Positions 23,881 through 32,067 of a DNA stretch of 46,348 nt are shown in pieces; the stretch's first letter is position 1, and every line of letters begins with the position of its first letter. The translations under genes were made by a program, and so were the position numbers. Below the pieces are notes generated by a model that was given only the letters and a program-made list of their open reading frames with translations, had not been told where the DNA came from and searched no databases. The stretch spans positions 1 through 46,348 of the forward strand of contig URGA01000006.1 in the NCBI GenBank assembly GCA_900547275.1, written 5' to 3'. This stretch comes from an uncultured Oscillospiraceae bacterium (GTDB lineage: Bacteria; Bacillota; Clostridia; Oscillospirales; Acutalibacteraceae).

Positions 23881-25262
23881 TGGATCCCTTGAAAGCTAAT
23901 GAAATGCCCCACCAGCCGCCGTTGGTGAGAAATAAGAACTTCCTTGAAGTTTCAACAGGTTATTCTGCCGAAACAGCCATTGACGAGGCAAAGCGTTGTC
24001 TCCATTGCAAGCACAGACCCTGCGTTGCCGGCTGTCCCGTAAGAATTGATATTCCCGAGTTTATAGCCAAGGTTGCAGAGGGTGACTTTGAAAGTGCTTA
24101 TCAGATCATCAGCCGTTCATCGTCTCTTCCTGCCGTATGCGGCAGAGTGTGCCCCCAGGAACGTCAGTGCGAAAGCAAGTGCGTAAGAGGTATTAAGGGA
24201 GATGCAGTCAGCATCGGAAGACTTGAGCGCTTTGTTGCCGACTGGCACAACAGCCACTGCAAGGTTTGGCCTGAAATACCTGAGCGCAACGGTCATAAGG
24301 TAGCCGTTATAGGCAGCGGCCCCAGCGGACTTACCTGCGCCGGCGATCTGGCAAGAATGGGCTATGACGTAACCGTATTTGAAGCGCTTCATGTTGCAGG
24401 CGGCGTTCTGGTTTACGGTATTCCAGAATTCCGTTTGCCGAAAAAGATAGTAGAACTTGAGATAAACGGCCTTAAAGCGCTGGGTGTTAAGATCCAGACA
24501 AACGTTGTTATCGGCCGCTCAATGAGTATTGACGATTTGTTTGAAGAAGGCTATGACGCCGTTTATATCGGTTCCGGAGCAGGTCTGCCTCGTTTTATGG
24601 GCATACCCGGCGAAGAATTAAAGGGCGTTTATTCTGCCAATGAATATCTGACCAGAGTTAACCTTATGAAAGCGTATCTTCCTGAGAGCGCAACACCGAT
24701 TTATCACGCCAAGCGAGTTGCTGTCGTTGGCGGAGGAAACGTTGCCATGGACGCCGCGCGTTCTGCTATCAGAATGGGAGCAGATGAAGTATTTGTAATC
24801 TACCGCCGTTCCTTCGAGGAAATTCCGGCTCGTAAGGAAGAAGTAGTTCACGCTCAGGAAGAGCAAATCGAATTTAAAACGCTTACTAATCCCACTGAGA
24901 TATTGGGCGATGAAAACGGAAATGTTAAGGGTATTCGCTGTGTTAAAATGGAACTTGGCGAGCCGGACGAAACAGGCCGCCGTTCACCACATCCCGTTGA
25001 AAATTCAGAGTTTGATATTGACGTTGACTGCGTGATCATGGCAATCGGTACTTCACCGAACCCGCTGATTAAATCAACAACCACCGGGCTTGATGTAAAC
25101 CGCAGAGGAGGAATTATCGCTGATGAAAACGGCCAGACATCAAGAAAGGGCGTTTTCGCAGGCGGAGACACCGTAACAGGAGCCGCAACGGTAATCAAGG
25201 CAATGGGAGCAGGCAAAATTGCCGCAAAGTCAATTGACGAATACATTAAATCAGAAAAATAA
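23880..25262 (+). CDS. nfnB: Ferredoxin:NADP+ oxidoreductase subunit B (NfnB / glutamate synthase small-chain-like)
   Basis: A 460-residue flavoprotein that carries the bifurcating FAD and two [4Fe-4S] clusters. N-terminal cluster motifs: CLHCKHRPCVAGCP (residues about 39-52) and CGRVCPQERQCESKCVRG. FAD domain: VAVIGSGPSGLTCAGDLARMG. NADPH domain: VAVVGGGNVAMDAARSAIRMG then VIYRRS. C-terminus: GVFAGGDTVTGAATVIKAMGAG, the family's flavin-binding end. It is often labelled gltA or gltD (NADPH glutamate synthase small subunit), but the adjacent FNR-type subunit and absence of a large subunit favour NfnB. Translationally coupled to nfnA; a strong terminator follows about 110 bases downstream. Gives cytosolic NADPH for biosynthesis in an anaerobe. 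Confidence 0.93.
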   Translation: MDPLKANEMPHQPPLVRNKNFLEVSTGYSAETAIDEAKRCLHCKHRPCVAGCPVRIDIPEFIAKVAEGDFESAYQIISRSSSLPAVCGRVCPQERQCESKCVRGIKGDAVSIGRLERFVADWHNSHCKVWPEIPERNGHKVAVIGSGPSGLTCAGDLARMGYDVTVFEALHVAGGVLVYGIPEFRLPKKIVELEINGLKALGVKIQTNVVIGRSMSIDDLFEEGYDAVYIGSGAGLPRFMGIPGEELKGVYSANEYLTRVNLMKAYLPESATPIYHAKRVAVVGGGNVAMDAARSAIRMGADEVFVIYRRSFEEIPARKEEVVHAQEEQIEFKTLTNPTEILGDENGNVKGIRCVKMELGEPDETGRRSPHPVENSEFDIDVDCVIMAIGTSPNPLIKSTTTGLDVNRRGGIIADENGQTSRKGVFAGGDTVTGAATVIKAMGAGKIAAKSIDEYIKSEK

Positions 25263-25369
25263 ATCATATCAGCCAATCAGTTGTTGGTTTGCGCAGGTCA
25301 AATTATGGCTGCTTGCCGTCTTGCTGACTGATAGTCGGCACTTATGGTTGATATTGCATTGCTATTTTG

Positions 25370-25400
25370 GGCAACCGCTTTCGTGCGGTTGCCTTTTTTA
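25370..25400 (+). terminator. Terminator after nfnAB
   Basis: GGCAACCGC (25370-25378) pairs with GCGGTTGCC (25385-25393), followed by TTTTTT. Confidence 0.85.
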
Positions 25401-25612
25401 TGCCTTGTTTATTTTTTGCCAGTGAATAGGAGAACATAAAAATAACCCCTTAAGCGGCAGCCTGAATAATGCGGTCAGCAAATTTTTCAGCGCCCCTTTA
25501 GGGGTTGTGTTTGTCCGGTAATCTTATAACAGCGCGGACATTAGTTTTATGATGTAAGACAAATTATTTCTTACATATAGCTTATCCATTGGTTTTTTAT
25601 GAATGTGGTTTG
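25401..25612. other. Non-coding stretch with two inverted repeats downstream of the capsule operon
   Basis: No supported gene. It contains a long imperfect inverted repeat (25444-25506; outer arms AACCCCT and AGGGGTT) and a stem ATGTAAGA (25552-25559) / TCTTACAT (25569-25576). Either could help end the minus-strand capsule operon, though neither has a good T run on that strand. Confidence 0.5.
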
Positions 25613-26923
25613 TCAGCTGTTGCTTAATACTTCTCCCGTTTCATGCGGCAATATTGATGCTTTGGCATATTTTCTGGGGTTTAGATAGTAGCTGTAATAG
25701 TCGTGTTCAAAAACTGCCCACAGGATTACGAGACTTAGCATTCTCTGGGAGTCAAACGCGCTCAGCGAGATAGAAGTTATAGCAAGATAAGTCAGTCCGC
25801 CGATAAGGAATATGCGCTTTTCATATTCGCGGCAGAAGAACAGGCGAACAGCAACATAAAGCATTCTTCCGAAAACCATTACCACAAGTATTAAACCGAG
25901 AATACCGTAATGATAAAACATATTTATAATGCCCACGTCGTCAAGATAGGCAGAGCCGTTGGGGCCAAAGAAAATATAGTAATTGGTTCCTTTTGGAATA
26001 AGAAGACCTAAGCCAAAAAACGGCTGCTCTTTTACAACCTGATTAAAGTATTTAATTGTATTCTGTCTTGAAACAGTTGATCCGCCGATGTCTCCTTCAG
26101 TCGAGAATGTATTCATAAATTGAGTTATAGCGCCGCTTGCTAAAAGCGCAACAAAGATGATTAACAGACATGAAATCAAGACAATTTCTTTGTTGACGGG
26201 TCTTCTTTTGGTTACCAGCATCATAATAAATGTTACAAGAAAACTTATAATATACATTCTTGTCATGTTGGTGTAGTACTCGTAAAAGGCAAAGAACAGA
26301 ATTAGAGCGAAATACAGTAATTGCTGATAGGTGTTTCTTTTGGATGTTAAAAATCTGTAGCAGATATAGATAAAAGCAATTCCGGCAACGGAAATCAAGC
26401 CCAGGCGCATTCGGTCGGATCGCAGGGAAACTCCCAAATGAGATAAAATATCATAACCAAAAGTATTATAAACGATTGCTCTGAAAGTTCTTATTAGGAG
26501 AACAATAACGGTTATGATGGTTATTGTGTTCATAAGTTTTGCAAAGCCGTTGGGACGGCAAAGCAAATAAATAATAGGAAATATCAGCAGAATACGGCAA
26601 AAGCTGATACTTGCGGCATAAATTACATCTTGAATAGACTGTGAATAAGCGGAATAGCTGTAAAAGCCCTGTAAAATCAAAACAATTAGGAGAACAACCA
26701 TGAAAAGTATCGCGTAACCGCTGTAAGGTTTTATTGTTTCTCTGATTTTTTTATTTATAAAAGTGTTTAAAAGCAGTAACAGTGAAATTCCCAGAATTAC
26801 TACCGTCTGAAACGCAGTCTGGTTGATAAAAGAAAACGGTAAAATAGAAAAGAATTCACCGTCGAACATTATCAAAAAAGTTATCAAATAAATATATGGA
26901 CTTGTGGAAACCTTAATTTTCAT
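25613..26923 (-). CDS. O-antigen ligase/Wzy-like polysaccharide polymerase
   Basis: A 436-residue membrane protein with about 11-12 hydrophobic helices and one large loop before the last helices. In that loop, SRQNTIKYFNQVVKEQPFFG followed by LGL is the typical segment of the O-antigen ligase/polymerase family (Wzy/WaaL). In a Gram-positive capsule operon the likely role is Wzy: joining lipid-linked repeat units on the outer membrane face. Last gene of the operon; its start overlaps the preceding GT2 gene by 11 bases, with AAGGAA before ATG 26923. Wzy proteins vary widely in sequence, so the linkage made cannot be predicted. Confidence 0.85.
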   Translation of the reverse strand: MKIKVSTSPYIYLITFLIMFDGEFFSILPFSFINQTAFQTVVILGISLLLLLNTFINKKIRETIKPYSGYAILFMVVLLIVLILQGFYSYSAYSQSIQDVIYAASISFCRILLIFPIIYLLCRPNGFAKLMNTITIITVIVLLIRTFRAIVYNTFGYDILSHLGVSLRSDRMRLGLISVAGIAFIYICYRFLTSKRNTYQQLLYFALILFFAFYEYYTNMTRMYIISFLVTFIMMLVTKRRPVNKEIVLISCLLIIFVALLASGAITQFMNTFSTEGDIGGSTVSRQNTIKYFNQVVKEQPFFGLGLLIPKGTNYYIFFGPNGSAYLDDVGIINMFYHYGILGLILVVMVFGRMLYVAVRLFFCREYEKRIFLIGGLTYLAITSISLSAFDSQRMLSLVILWAVFEHDYYSYYLNPRKYAKASILPHETGEVLSNS

Positions 26924-27830
26924 GTGATAATTCCTTTTTTAATAAGTCTTTGCTTTGTTTTATAAAGCGCTTTGCTTCCTTTTTCTTTCCTTCTTTTGAA
27001 AAAGTAAACAGTACTTCAAGACAGCGTACAAAACGTACAGCTTTGATTTTAATTTTGCTCCAGTGCATGTAACGGTTTAGGAAATACATTTCTGAGCGGA
27101 GATTTTCTGTTCTTGTAAAAAGGTTTGCATTGCCTCCTGAGGAAGCGCCGTGGCAGTGTATTGCACAGGCAGTTGGGTCAAAAAGTATTTTTGACCCGCT
27201 TTTTTTTGCTTTTTCCGCTAAGATGTACTCTTCAAAATATAGAAACGTGAAAGGATCAAAAAAGCCTTCTCTTTTAAAATCGGCAACGTTTACCGCGAAA
27301 ACAGCGCCGGATACCCAGTAAACCAATGACGGTTTATCAGGCAGTAAACGTACTTTTTGAAGTTTGCTTTTTGGCGCAAAGTTTCTTAAATATGTTTCGT
27401 AAAAAATATATTCTAAGAAGCTATAAGGTCTTTGTTTTACACTGTTTTGAGTTTTGCCGTTTGGAAAAACAAGTTTCGGCGCGGCAATGAATGCCCCGTT
27501 TTCTATATCATTCACAAGTATTTTGATTGTATCTTCATAAAAAACAATATCGCTGTTTGCGATTATCGCCGTTGAACAACCGTCTTTTGCCGCTTTTTTT
27601 AATCCCTCATTGTTTCCTGCGGCGTAGCCTGTGTTTTCTTCCAGAGGTATTATTTCAATTTGATTAAAGCCGCCGTATTTATCGCTGAGAACGGAAACTG
27701 ATTCGTTGCCTGAACCGTTGTCCACAAGATAAATTTTGTAGTCGAGGTTTCCTGCTGTTTTCAGTACAGATTCAACGCAGTTTATCGTAACGTCATATTT
27801 TTTGTAATTTAGAATGATTATTCCTGTCAT
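26913..27830 (-). CDS. GT2-family glycosyltransferase (rhamnosyltransferase-like)
   Basis: A 305-residue GT-A inverting glycosyltransferase. Motifs: TGIIILNYKKYDVTINCVES at the N-terminus, YLVDNGSGNES, ENTGYAAGNNEGLKKA, IIANSDIVFYED (the metal-binding DxD-like position), then VYWVSGAVFAV and FDPFTFLYFEEYILAEKAKK with the probable catalytic acid region, followed by a His-Gly pair (IHCHGASSGG). It resembles the WbbL/rhamnosyltransferase group, but sugar specificity is not certain. It adds one residue to the lipid-linked repeat unit in the cytoplasm. Overlaps the polymerase gene by 11 bases and lies 23 bases after the GT4 gene. Confidence 0.9.
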   Translation of the reverse strand: MTGIIILNYKKYDVTINCVESVLKTAGNLDYKIYLVDNGSGNESVSVLSDKYGGFNQIEIIPLEENTGYAAGNNEGLKKAAKDGCSTAIIANSDIVFYEDTIKILVNDIENGAFIAAPKLVFPNGKTQNSVKQRPYSFLEYIFYETYLRNFAPKSKLQKVRLLPDKPSLVYWVSGAVFAVNVADFKREGFFDPFTFLYFEEYILAEKAKKSGSKILFDPTACAIHCHGASSGGNANLFTRTENLRSEMYFLNRYMHWSKIKIKAVRFVRCLEVLFTFSKEGKKKEAKRFIKQSKDLLKKELSHEN

Positions 27831-27853
27831 ATCATTTTCCGTAACGGTTGCTT

Positions 27854-28939
27854 TTAATAGAGTTCTTCAAGGGCTTTAACCGTATTTTCAATAGTGAATT
27901 TTTTTGCTGTCTGAACGGCGTTTTGGCGCATCGGTTCTAAATTGCAGTTTTTCCATATTCCATAGAGTTCGTCTATGGCGCAGGCAAGAGCTTCTGGTGA
28001 CTCTTCATTAACTATAATTCCGTTTTCACCGGAATTTATTATTTCGGGAACGGCACCTTTATTGAAAGCCACACATGGAAGGGAGGAAGCCATGGCCTCA
28101 ACCATTGTAATTCCAAAACCTTCTTCGCATACTGCGGGGTGAACGAAAATATCAGCCTGGGCAAGATAGCCTGTGACGTCGTTTTGTGCGCCTGTGAAAA
28201 TTACGTTGTCTTTCAGTTCTTTTTCGTTAACAGTTTCATTTAATGTTTCAATATATTCGTCAGGTCCTGTGCCGACGATATAAAGTTTTATATTATCTTT
28301 ATATTCGGAAAGAGCAAGCGCTTTAATAAGAAGATGAATTCCTTTTATTTCAATCAGCCTGCCGACATATATGATGCGAAATTCATTATCATGTTTTGTG
28401 TGATAAAATTTTTCTTCGTTGATACCATTATATATAACGGTAATTTTTTCTGCGTCAAAGCCGAAAATTTTTACAAAACTGGTTTTAACAGTTTTTGAAA
28501 TTGCGACTATTCCGTCACTTTTCCGGTATGCAGAACGCAAAATTTTTTCATATGCTGCTTGCTTGAGCTTTTGTTTGTATGCACCGTATTTTTTGTCTGC
28601 ATTTGAGTGAAGATATAAAATGAATTTAGTGTTTTTCAAAAATGTTGCCGCAACAGCATGATAAAATCGTGTGTAAGGAGAGCCGTTGTGGTCGATTACA
28701 ACGTCGATATTATTCTTTTGACAATATTTAATCAGATTAAATACACCCGAAAGCCTATTTTTTTGTGATTTTTTCGCAACATATATAGAAGAACCGTCTT
28801 TTTTTATGTCATCGGCTATACATCCGCCTTCAGAAATAAAATAAAAATAGTTATTATGTTTTGAAATTCTGTTTATATCACGGCAAAGTACTTCTATTCC
28901 GCCGATGTTGCCACTCATAAGAAGATGAAGTATATTCAT
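27854..28939 (-). CDS. GT4-family glycosyltransferase
   Basis: A 361-residue GT-B retaining glycosyltransferase. LLMSGNIGGIEVLCRDINR starts the acceptor-binding half; FRIIYVGRLIEIKGIHLLIKAL starts the donor-binding half; YIVGTGPDE and CEEGFGITMVEAMASSLPCV hold the donor-binding loop with the E-x7-E pattern. It builds the capsule repeat unit; donor sugar unknown. The ribosome site (AAAGG) is weak and about 12 bases from ATG 28939. It is separated from licD by 42 bases, with no terminator in between. Confidence 0.9.
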   Translation of the reverse strand: MNILHLLMSGNIGGIEVLCRDINRISKHNNYFYFISEGGCIADDIKKDGSSIYVAKKSQKNRLSGVFNLIKYCQKNNIDVVIDHNGSPYTRFYHAVAATFLKNTKFILYLHSNADKKYGAYKQKLKQAAYEKILRSAYRKSDGIVAISKTVKTSFVKIFGFDAEKITVIYNGINEEKFYHTKHDNEFRIIYVGRLIEIKGIHLLIKALALSEYKDNIKLYIVGTGPDEYIETLNETVNEKELKDNVIFTGAQNDVTGYLAQADIFVHPAVCEEGFGITMVEAMASSLPCVAFNKGAVPEIINSGENGIIVNEESPEALACAIDELYGIWKNCNLEPMRQNAVQTAKKFTIENTVKALEELY

Positions 28940-28981
28940 ATATAATAACCTTTTTGTGTTTTTAATAAAGACGTGAAAGCG

Positions 28982-29806
28982 TCAATTTATATAATAAGCC
29001 TCAAAGCCGTGCATTACTCGCTGGTCTTCAGGCGGAAGTTTCATGTAATCGCCGTACATACGGGTTAGGTATTCATCGTAACATATAGGGTTTTTGATAG
29101 ATCTTCCCTCAAATTTTCCCGGGCATGAATCGCTGAAATATCTGCTTGGATAGAAATCAGTGAATTTCGCAAACCAAACCACATTTCCAACAAGTTTATC
29201 TTTGTCGTTTTGCGTTTTGCGCCCATGGTTGTCGATTGCTTTAGCCAGTTTTTCAACTCCCAAAGCTTTAGCGAGAGGCTTCTGCAAAGTGCGGGCAGTC
29301 TGCTTTGCAATCCATTTTGCACTGCCTTTTTTACTTAAGTTGATTTGCGACGATGCCGCCTCCAGCATACTCCTGACGTTTACTGACCAGGCGAGTTGAA
29401 AAAAACGCTTTATCGGGTTTTCATAATAGGTATCAAGAGGGAAAATATCTACAAATATTCCTATTGCGTACTTGCGGTCAGTTACGCTTTTCTCGTATAC
29501 TACCGTGTTTTTGTTGCATGCTTTTGCAAAAGGATAAATGTAGTTTTTATCTCCCGGCTTTTTTATTTCAATGTAGCCGCCCAGCAGTTTTCCGTTTGAA
29601 AGCTCAAGGAAACGGTCGTATTCTTTCCTTGGCAGAAAAAGGTCTATGTCGTCGTCCCAGGGGATAAAACCGCCGTGGCGAACAGAACCGAGAGTTGTTC
29701 CGCCGCTGGTGAAAAACTTAATGTTGTTTTCCTCAAAAAAATCAAGCAGATGGAATAGTATGTCTTTCTCAAGAGGCTGAATTTCGCTTATCTCTATTTT
29801 TTTCAT
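28982..29806 (-). CDS. LicD-family phosphotransferase
   Basis: A 274-residue LicD/FKRP-type nucleotidyltransferase-fold enzyme. The signature is at residues 35-55: GGTTLGSVRHGGFIPWDD followed by DID, where the Asp cluster binds the metal and CDP-donor. Known members transfer phosphocholine (LicD of pneumococcus, Haemophilus) or ribitol/glycerol phosphate from a CDP-linked donor to a glycan. No licA, licB or licC genes for choline activation are in the window, while tagD (CDP-glycerol) is 17 kb away, so glycerol-phosphate is a reasonable alternative substituent; this is inference. GGTGGGAA precedes ATG 29806. Sits directly after the radical SAM gene in the capsule operon. Confidence 0.88.
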   Translation of the reverse strand: MKKIEISEIQPLEKDILFHLLDFFEENNIKFFTSGGTTLGSVRHGGFIPWDDDIDLFLPRKEYDRFLELSNGKLLGGYIEIKKPGDKNYIYPFAKACNKNTVVYEKSVTDRKYAIGIFVDIFPLDTYYENPIKRFFQLAWSVNVRSMLEAASSQINLSKKGSAKWIAKQTARTLQKPLAKALGVEKLAKAIDNHGRKTQNDKDKLVGNVVWFAKFTDFYPSRYFSDSCPGKFEGRSIKNPICYDEYLTRMYGDYMKLPPEDQRVMHGFEAYYIN

Positions 29807-29826
29807 GTATTCCCACCAAAAATTTA

Positions 29827-30843
29827 TTATTTATTTGCCTCAGGGATAAAAGGATTTTCTGAAAGACTGTATTTTCCGCCTTTTAAGAATTTATGCTTTA
29901 CTACCCACCATGCAGGAACCCAAATATATTTGTGCATTGCAGGGGAGACTGAGCCTATCATCCAGCAGTTGCGGTCGCACTGCTTTGTTGCGGCGCGAAC
30001 CTTCATTGCCTGTTCGCTGTTCCAGAGAGTGTCCCAGTCGCCGATTTCGTGAAGATTGCCCATAACAGCCTTTTTTGCCATTCCGTTGCAGGGAATAACG
30101 TCGCAGAACGGGTCAATGAAAAACGCGTCTTTGCTCATGTCGCAGGGCAGAAGGCGTTTGTTGCCGTAGATATAATTGATTAAGCCGTGGTTAAAATATG
30201 CTCTAAACCATTTTTTCGGCTGATTGCTCTGGAGAAGTTCATTGATAAGCTTTTCAAAATTCTGGGCAACATGATATTTGTCATCAATCTTATTGTCGGT
30301 TTTTCTGAAATAAAAAGAATTGTGAAGCGTTGCCGTTGCGAACTCCATATTTAGCTCGTCTGAAATCTTGTAAAGGGGAACAAGATCCTCGCAGTTGAGG
30401 TCCTGGACAGTCATTCCGAAGCCAACGTCCGGATGACCCATTTCAACAAGTTTTTTCAGAGTTGAATAGCCTCGGTTAAATCCGTCAGGAATACCGCGTA
30501 TTTTATCGTTCGTTTCCTGAAGCCCCTCTATGGAAATTCTTATACCTATTTTCGGAAAGCGCTTGCAGAGGTCGATAATTCTGTCTGTGAAATAACCGTT
30601 TGTTGAAATAACGATGCGGTTGCTTTTTTTATATAATTCCTCAACGATTTCAGGCAGATCCTTGCGGATAAACGGTTCGCCGCCTGTTATATTTGTAAAC
30701 GCCATTTCAGGAAGAAGGCGGATATCATCAAGGGTTATCTCTTCTTCCGGTTTTGTGGGGTCTTTGAAACAGTCGCACATATTGCAGTGCGCATTGCATC
30801 TGTAAGTAACAATTACCGTTCCGTATAGTGTTCTTCTTTTCAT
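29827..30843 (-). CDS. Radical SAM/SPASM domain protein in the capsule operon
   Basis: A 338-residue radical SAM enzyme. The [4Fe-4S]-SAM motif is CNAHCNMC (Cys16, Cys20, Cys23), followed by FTNITGGEPFIRKD (SAM amino-group loop) and IVISTNGYFTD. A C-terminal SPASM-like region contains LPCDMSK, FCDVIPCNGM and QCDRNCWM, enough Cys for at least one auxiliary cluster. SPASM enzymes usually modify peptides, but some act on sugars and nucleotides. No precursor peptide gene is next to it. Its place between a GT4 gene and licD, 16 bases and 20 bases away, suggests it modifies a capsule building block or substituent. Substrate unknown. A GGGGAAG site precedes ATG 30843. Confidence 0.9.
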   Translation of the reverse strand: MKRRTLYGTVIVTYRCNAHCNMCDCFKDPTKPEEEITLDDIRLLPEMAFTNITGGEPFIRKDLPEIVEELYKKSNRIVISTNGYFTDRIIDLCKRFPKIGIRISIEGLQETNDKIRGIPDGFNRGYSTLKKLVEMGHPDVGFGMTVQDLNCEDLVPLYKISDELNMEFATATLHNSFYFRKTDNKIDDKYHVAQNFEKLINELLQSNQPKKWFRAYFNHGLINYIYGNKRLLPCDMSKDAFFIDPFCDVIPCNGMAKKAVMGNLHEIGDWDTLWNSEQAMKVRAATKQCDRNCWMIGSVSPAMHKYIWVPAWWVVKHKFLKGGKYSLSENPFIPEANK

Positions 30844-30858
30844 TTTCTTATTCTTCCC

Positions 30859-32067
30859 CTATAAGATTTCGTTGTAAATCTTGATCAGTTTGTCTGTGTA
30901 TTCGCGCAGTGTGTCAAAATGAGCGCTGCGGCAGTTTTCAGACATTTTTGCAGTTTTATTTTTATCATAAAACGTAGATTTAATCGTGTCTGCCAGCATT
31001 TCGGCATTATGCGGTTCTGTAAGTATTCCCGTGCTTTCGTTATCGATAAGCTCCGGAATTCCTCCGATATCAGAAGCAATTACCGGGGTGCCCAGCAGAA
31101 TGCTTTCCATTACGGCAAACGGGCAGTTTTCGTAACAAATACTGGGATACACGCTGAAAGCTGCGTCCGCTATATAAGCGTTAAGGGCGCTGCCGCGCTG
31201 AAACCCTACGTTTTTAATGTTTTTTACTTTGTTAATTTCACTTCCAAGTTCGCCTGAACCTGCAAAGACAAATGGTATTTCGGCCAGAGACTTGGCCGCT
31301 TCAATCAATGTCATAATTCCTTTTTCTTTTGCAAATCTGCCGAAATACAAAACGTATTTTCCATTTGGATTGAACGCGGCAGGGGTAGTTTCGCAAAAGT
31401 TGTGAAGCGTTATTGTCTTTCCCTTAAGATCAGGGTGAAGACGCATTTTATTTTCGAGAAAATGAGAACAGCATATTATTTTATCAATAGTTCGATATGT
31501 TTTGAGTTTCCTGTAAATAAACGCTTCTGCGGCTCCCATTATACTTTTTGCTTTAGAATTATGAATACACGCATTTTTTATACAGTTTTTGTAATCACCG
31601 CTTAGACATGCCTCGCAATTCTCAAGTGTCGACGGAATAATCATAAGATGATTGGGACACAAAAGCTGTGAATCATGCGCTGTATAAACGATTTTTGTTT
31701 TTACGCCGTTATCGCTGTCGTATTTTCTGATTTCCATCAAAATTGACGGCGTGAGCTGGTAGTTGAAGTTGTTGAGATGAACGACTTCTGGCTTGAAACT
31801 GTCCAGCACTTTGCGGATTTTTTTCCTTGCCTCAGAAGAGTAGATTGTGCTGAAAGCATAATTTATCTTTTTCAAAGGGTTGGAGGTGTGAAAGTCCATG
31901 TCCTTTGTATATGCGTTTTCTTTATTACCCACGCAGTTGCCTTCGTGTTCCATGCCGAAATATTCAACTTCATGACCCAGGCGGGTTAATTCCTTGCCCA
32001 GTTGGAGCATATATGTTTCGCTGCCGCCGGCGGGATAAAGGAATTTGTTTACCATGAGTATTTTCAT
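30859..32067 (-). CDS. GT4-family glycosyltransferase
   Basis: A 402-residue GT-B glycosyltransferase: MVNKFLYPAGGSETYMLQLG then KELTRLGHEVEYFGM (acceptor domain), VHLNNFNYQLTPSIL, YVLYFGRFAKEKGIMTLIEA (donor domain start), FVFAGSGELG and YENCPFAVMESILLGTPV with the E-x7-E motif. A Cys-rich stretch (CLSGDYKNCIKNACIH, about residues 155-170) is common in a GT4 subgroup found in polysaccharide loci. It starts within an ATGA overlap with the acyltransferase stop, so the two are translationally coupled. Cytoplasmic step in repeat-unit assembly; sugar unknown. Confidence 0.9.
   Translation of the reverse strand: MKILMVNKFLYPAGGSETYMLQLGKELTRLGHEVEYFGMEHEGNCVGNKENAYTKDMDFHTSNPLKKINYAFSTIYSSEARKKIRKVLDSFKPEVVHLNNFNYQLTPSILMEIRKYDSDNGVKTKIVYTAHDSQLLCPNHLMIIPSTLENCEACLSGDYKNCIKNACIHNSKAKSIMGAAEAFIYRKLKTYRTIDKIICCSHFLENKMRLHPDLKGKTITLHNFCETTPAAFNPNGKYVLYFGRFAKEKGIMTLIEAAKSLAEIPFVFAGSGELGSEINKVKNIKNVGFQRGSALNAYIADAAFSVYPSICYENCPFAVMESILLGTPVIASDIGGIPELIDNESTGILTEPHNAEMLADTIKSTFYDKNKTAKMSENCRSAHFDTLREYTDKLIKIYNEIL

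Noticed and set aside
23880..25262. Glutamate synthase small subunit (gltD)
   Set aside because: No glutamate synthase large subunit is adjacent, while an FNR-type NfnA subunit overlaps the gene start; NfnB fits better.
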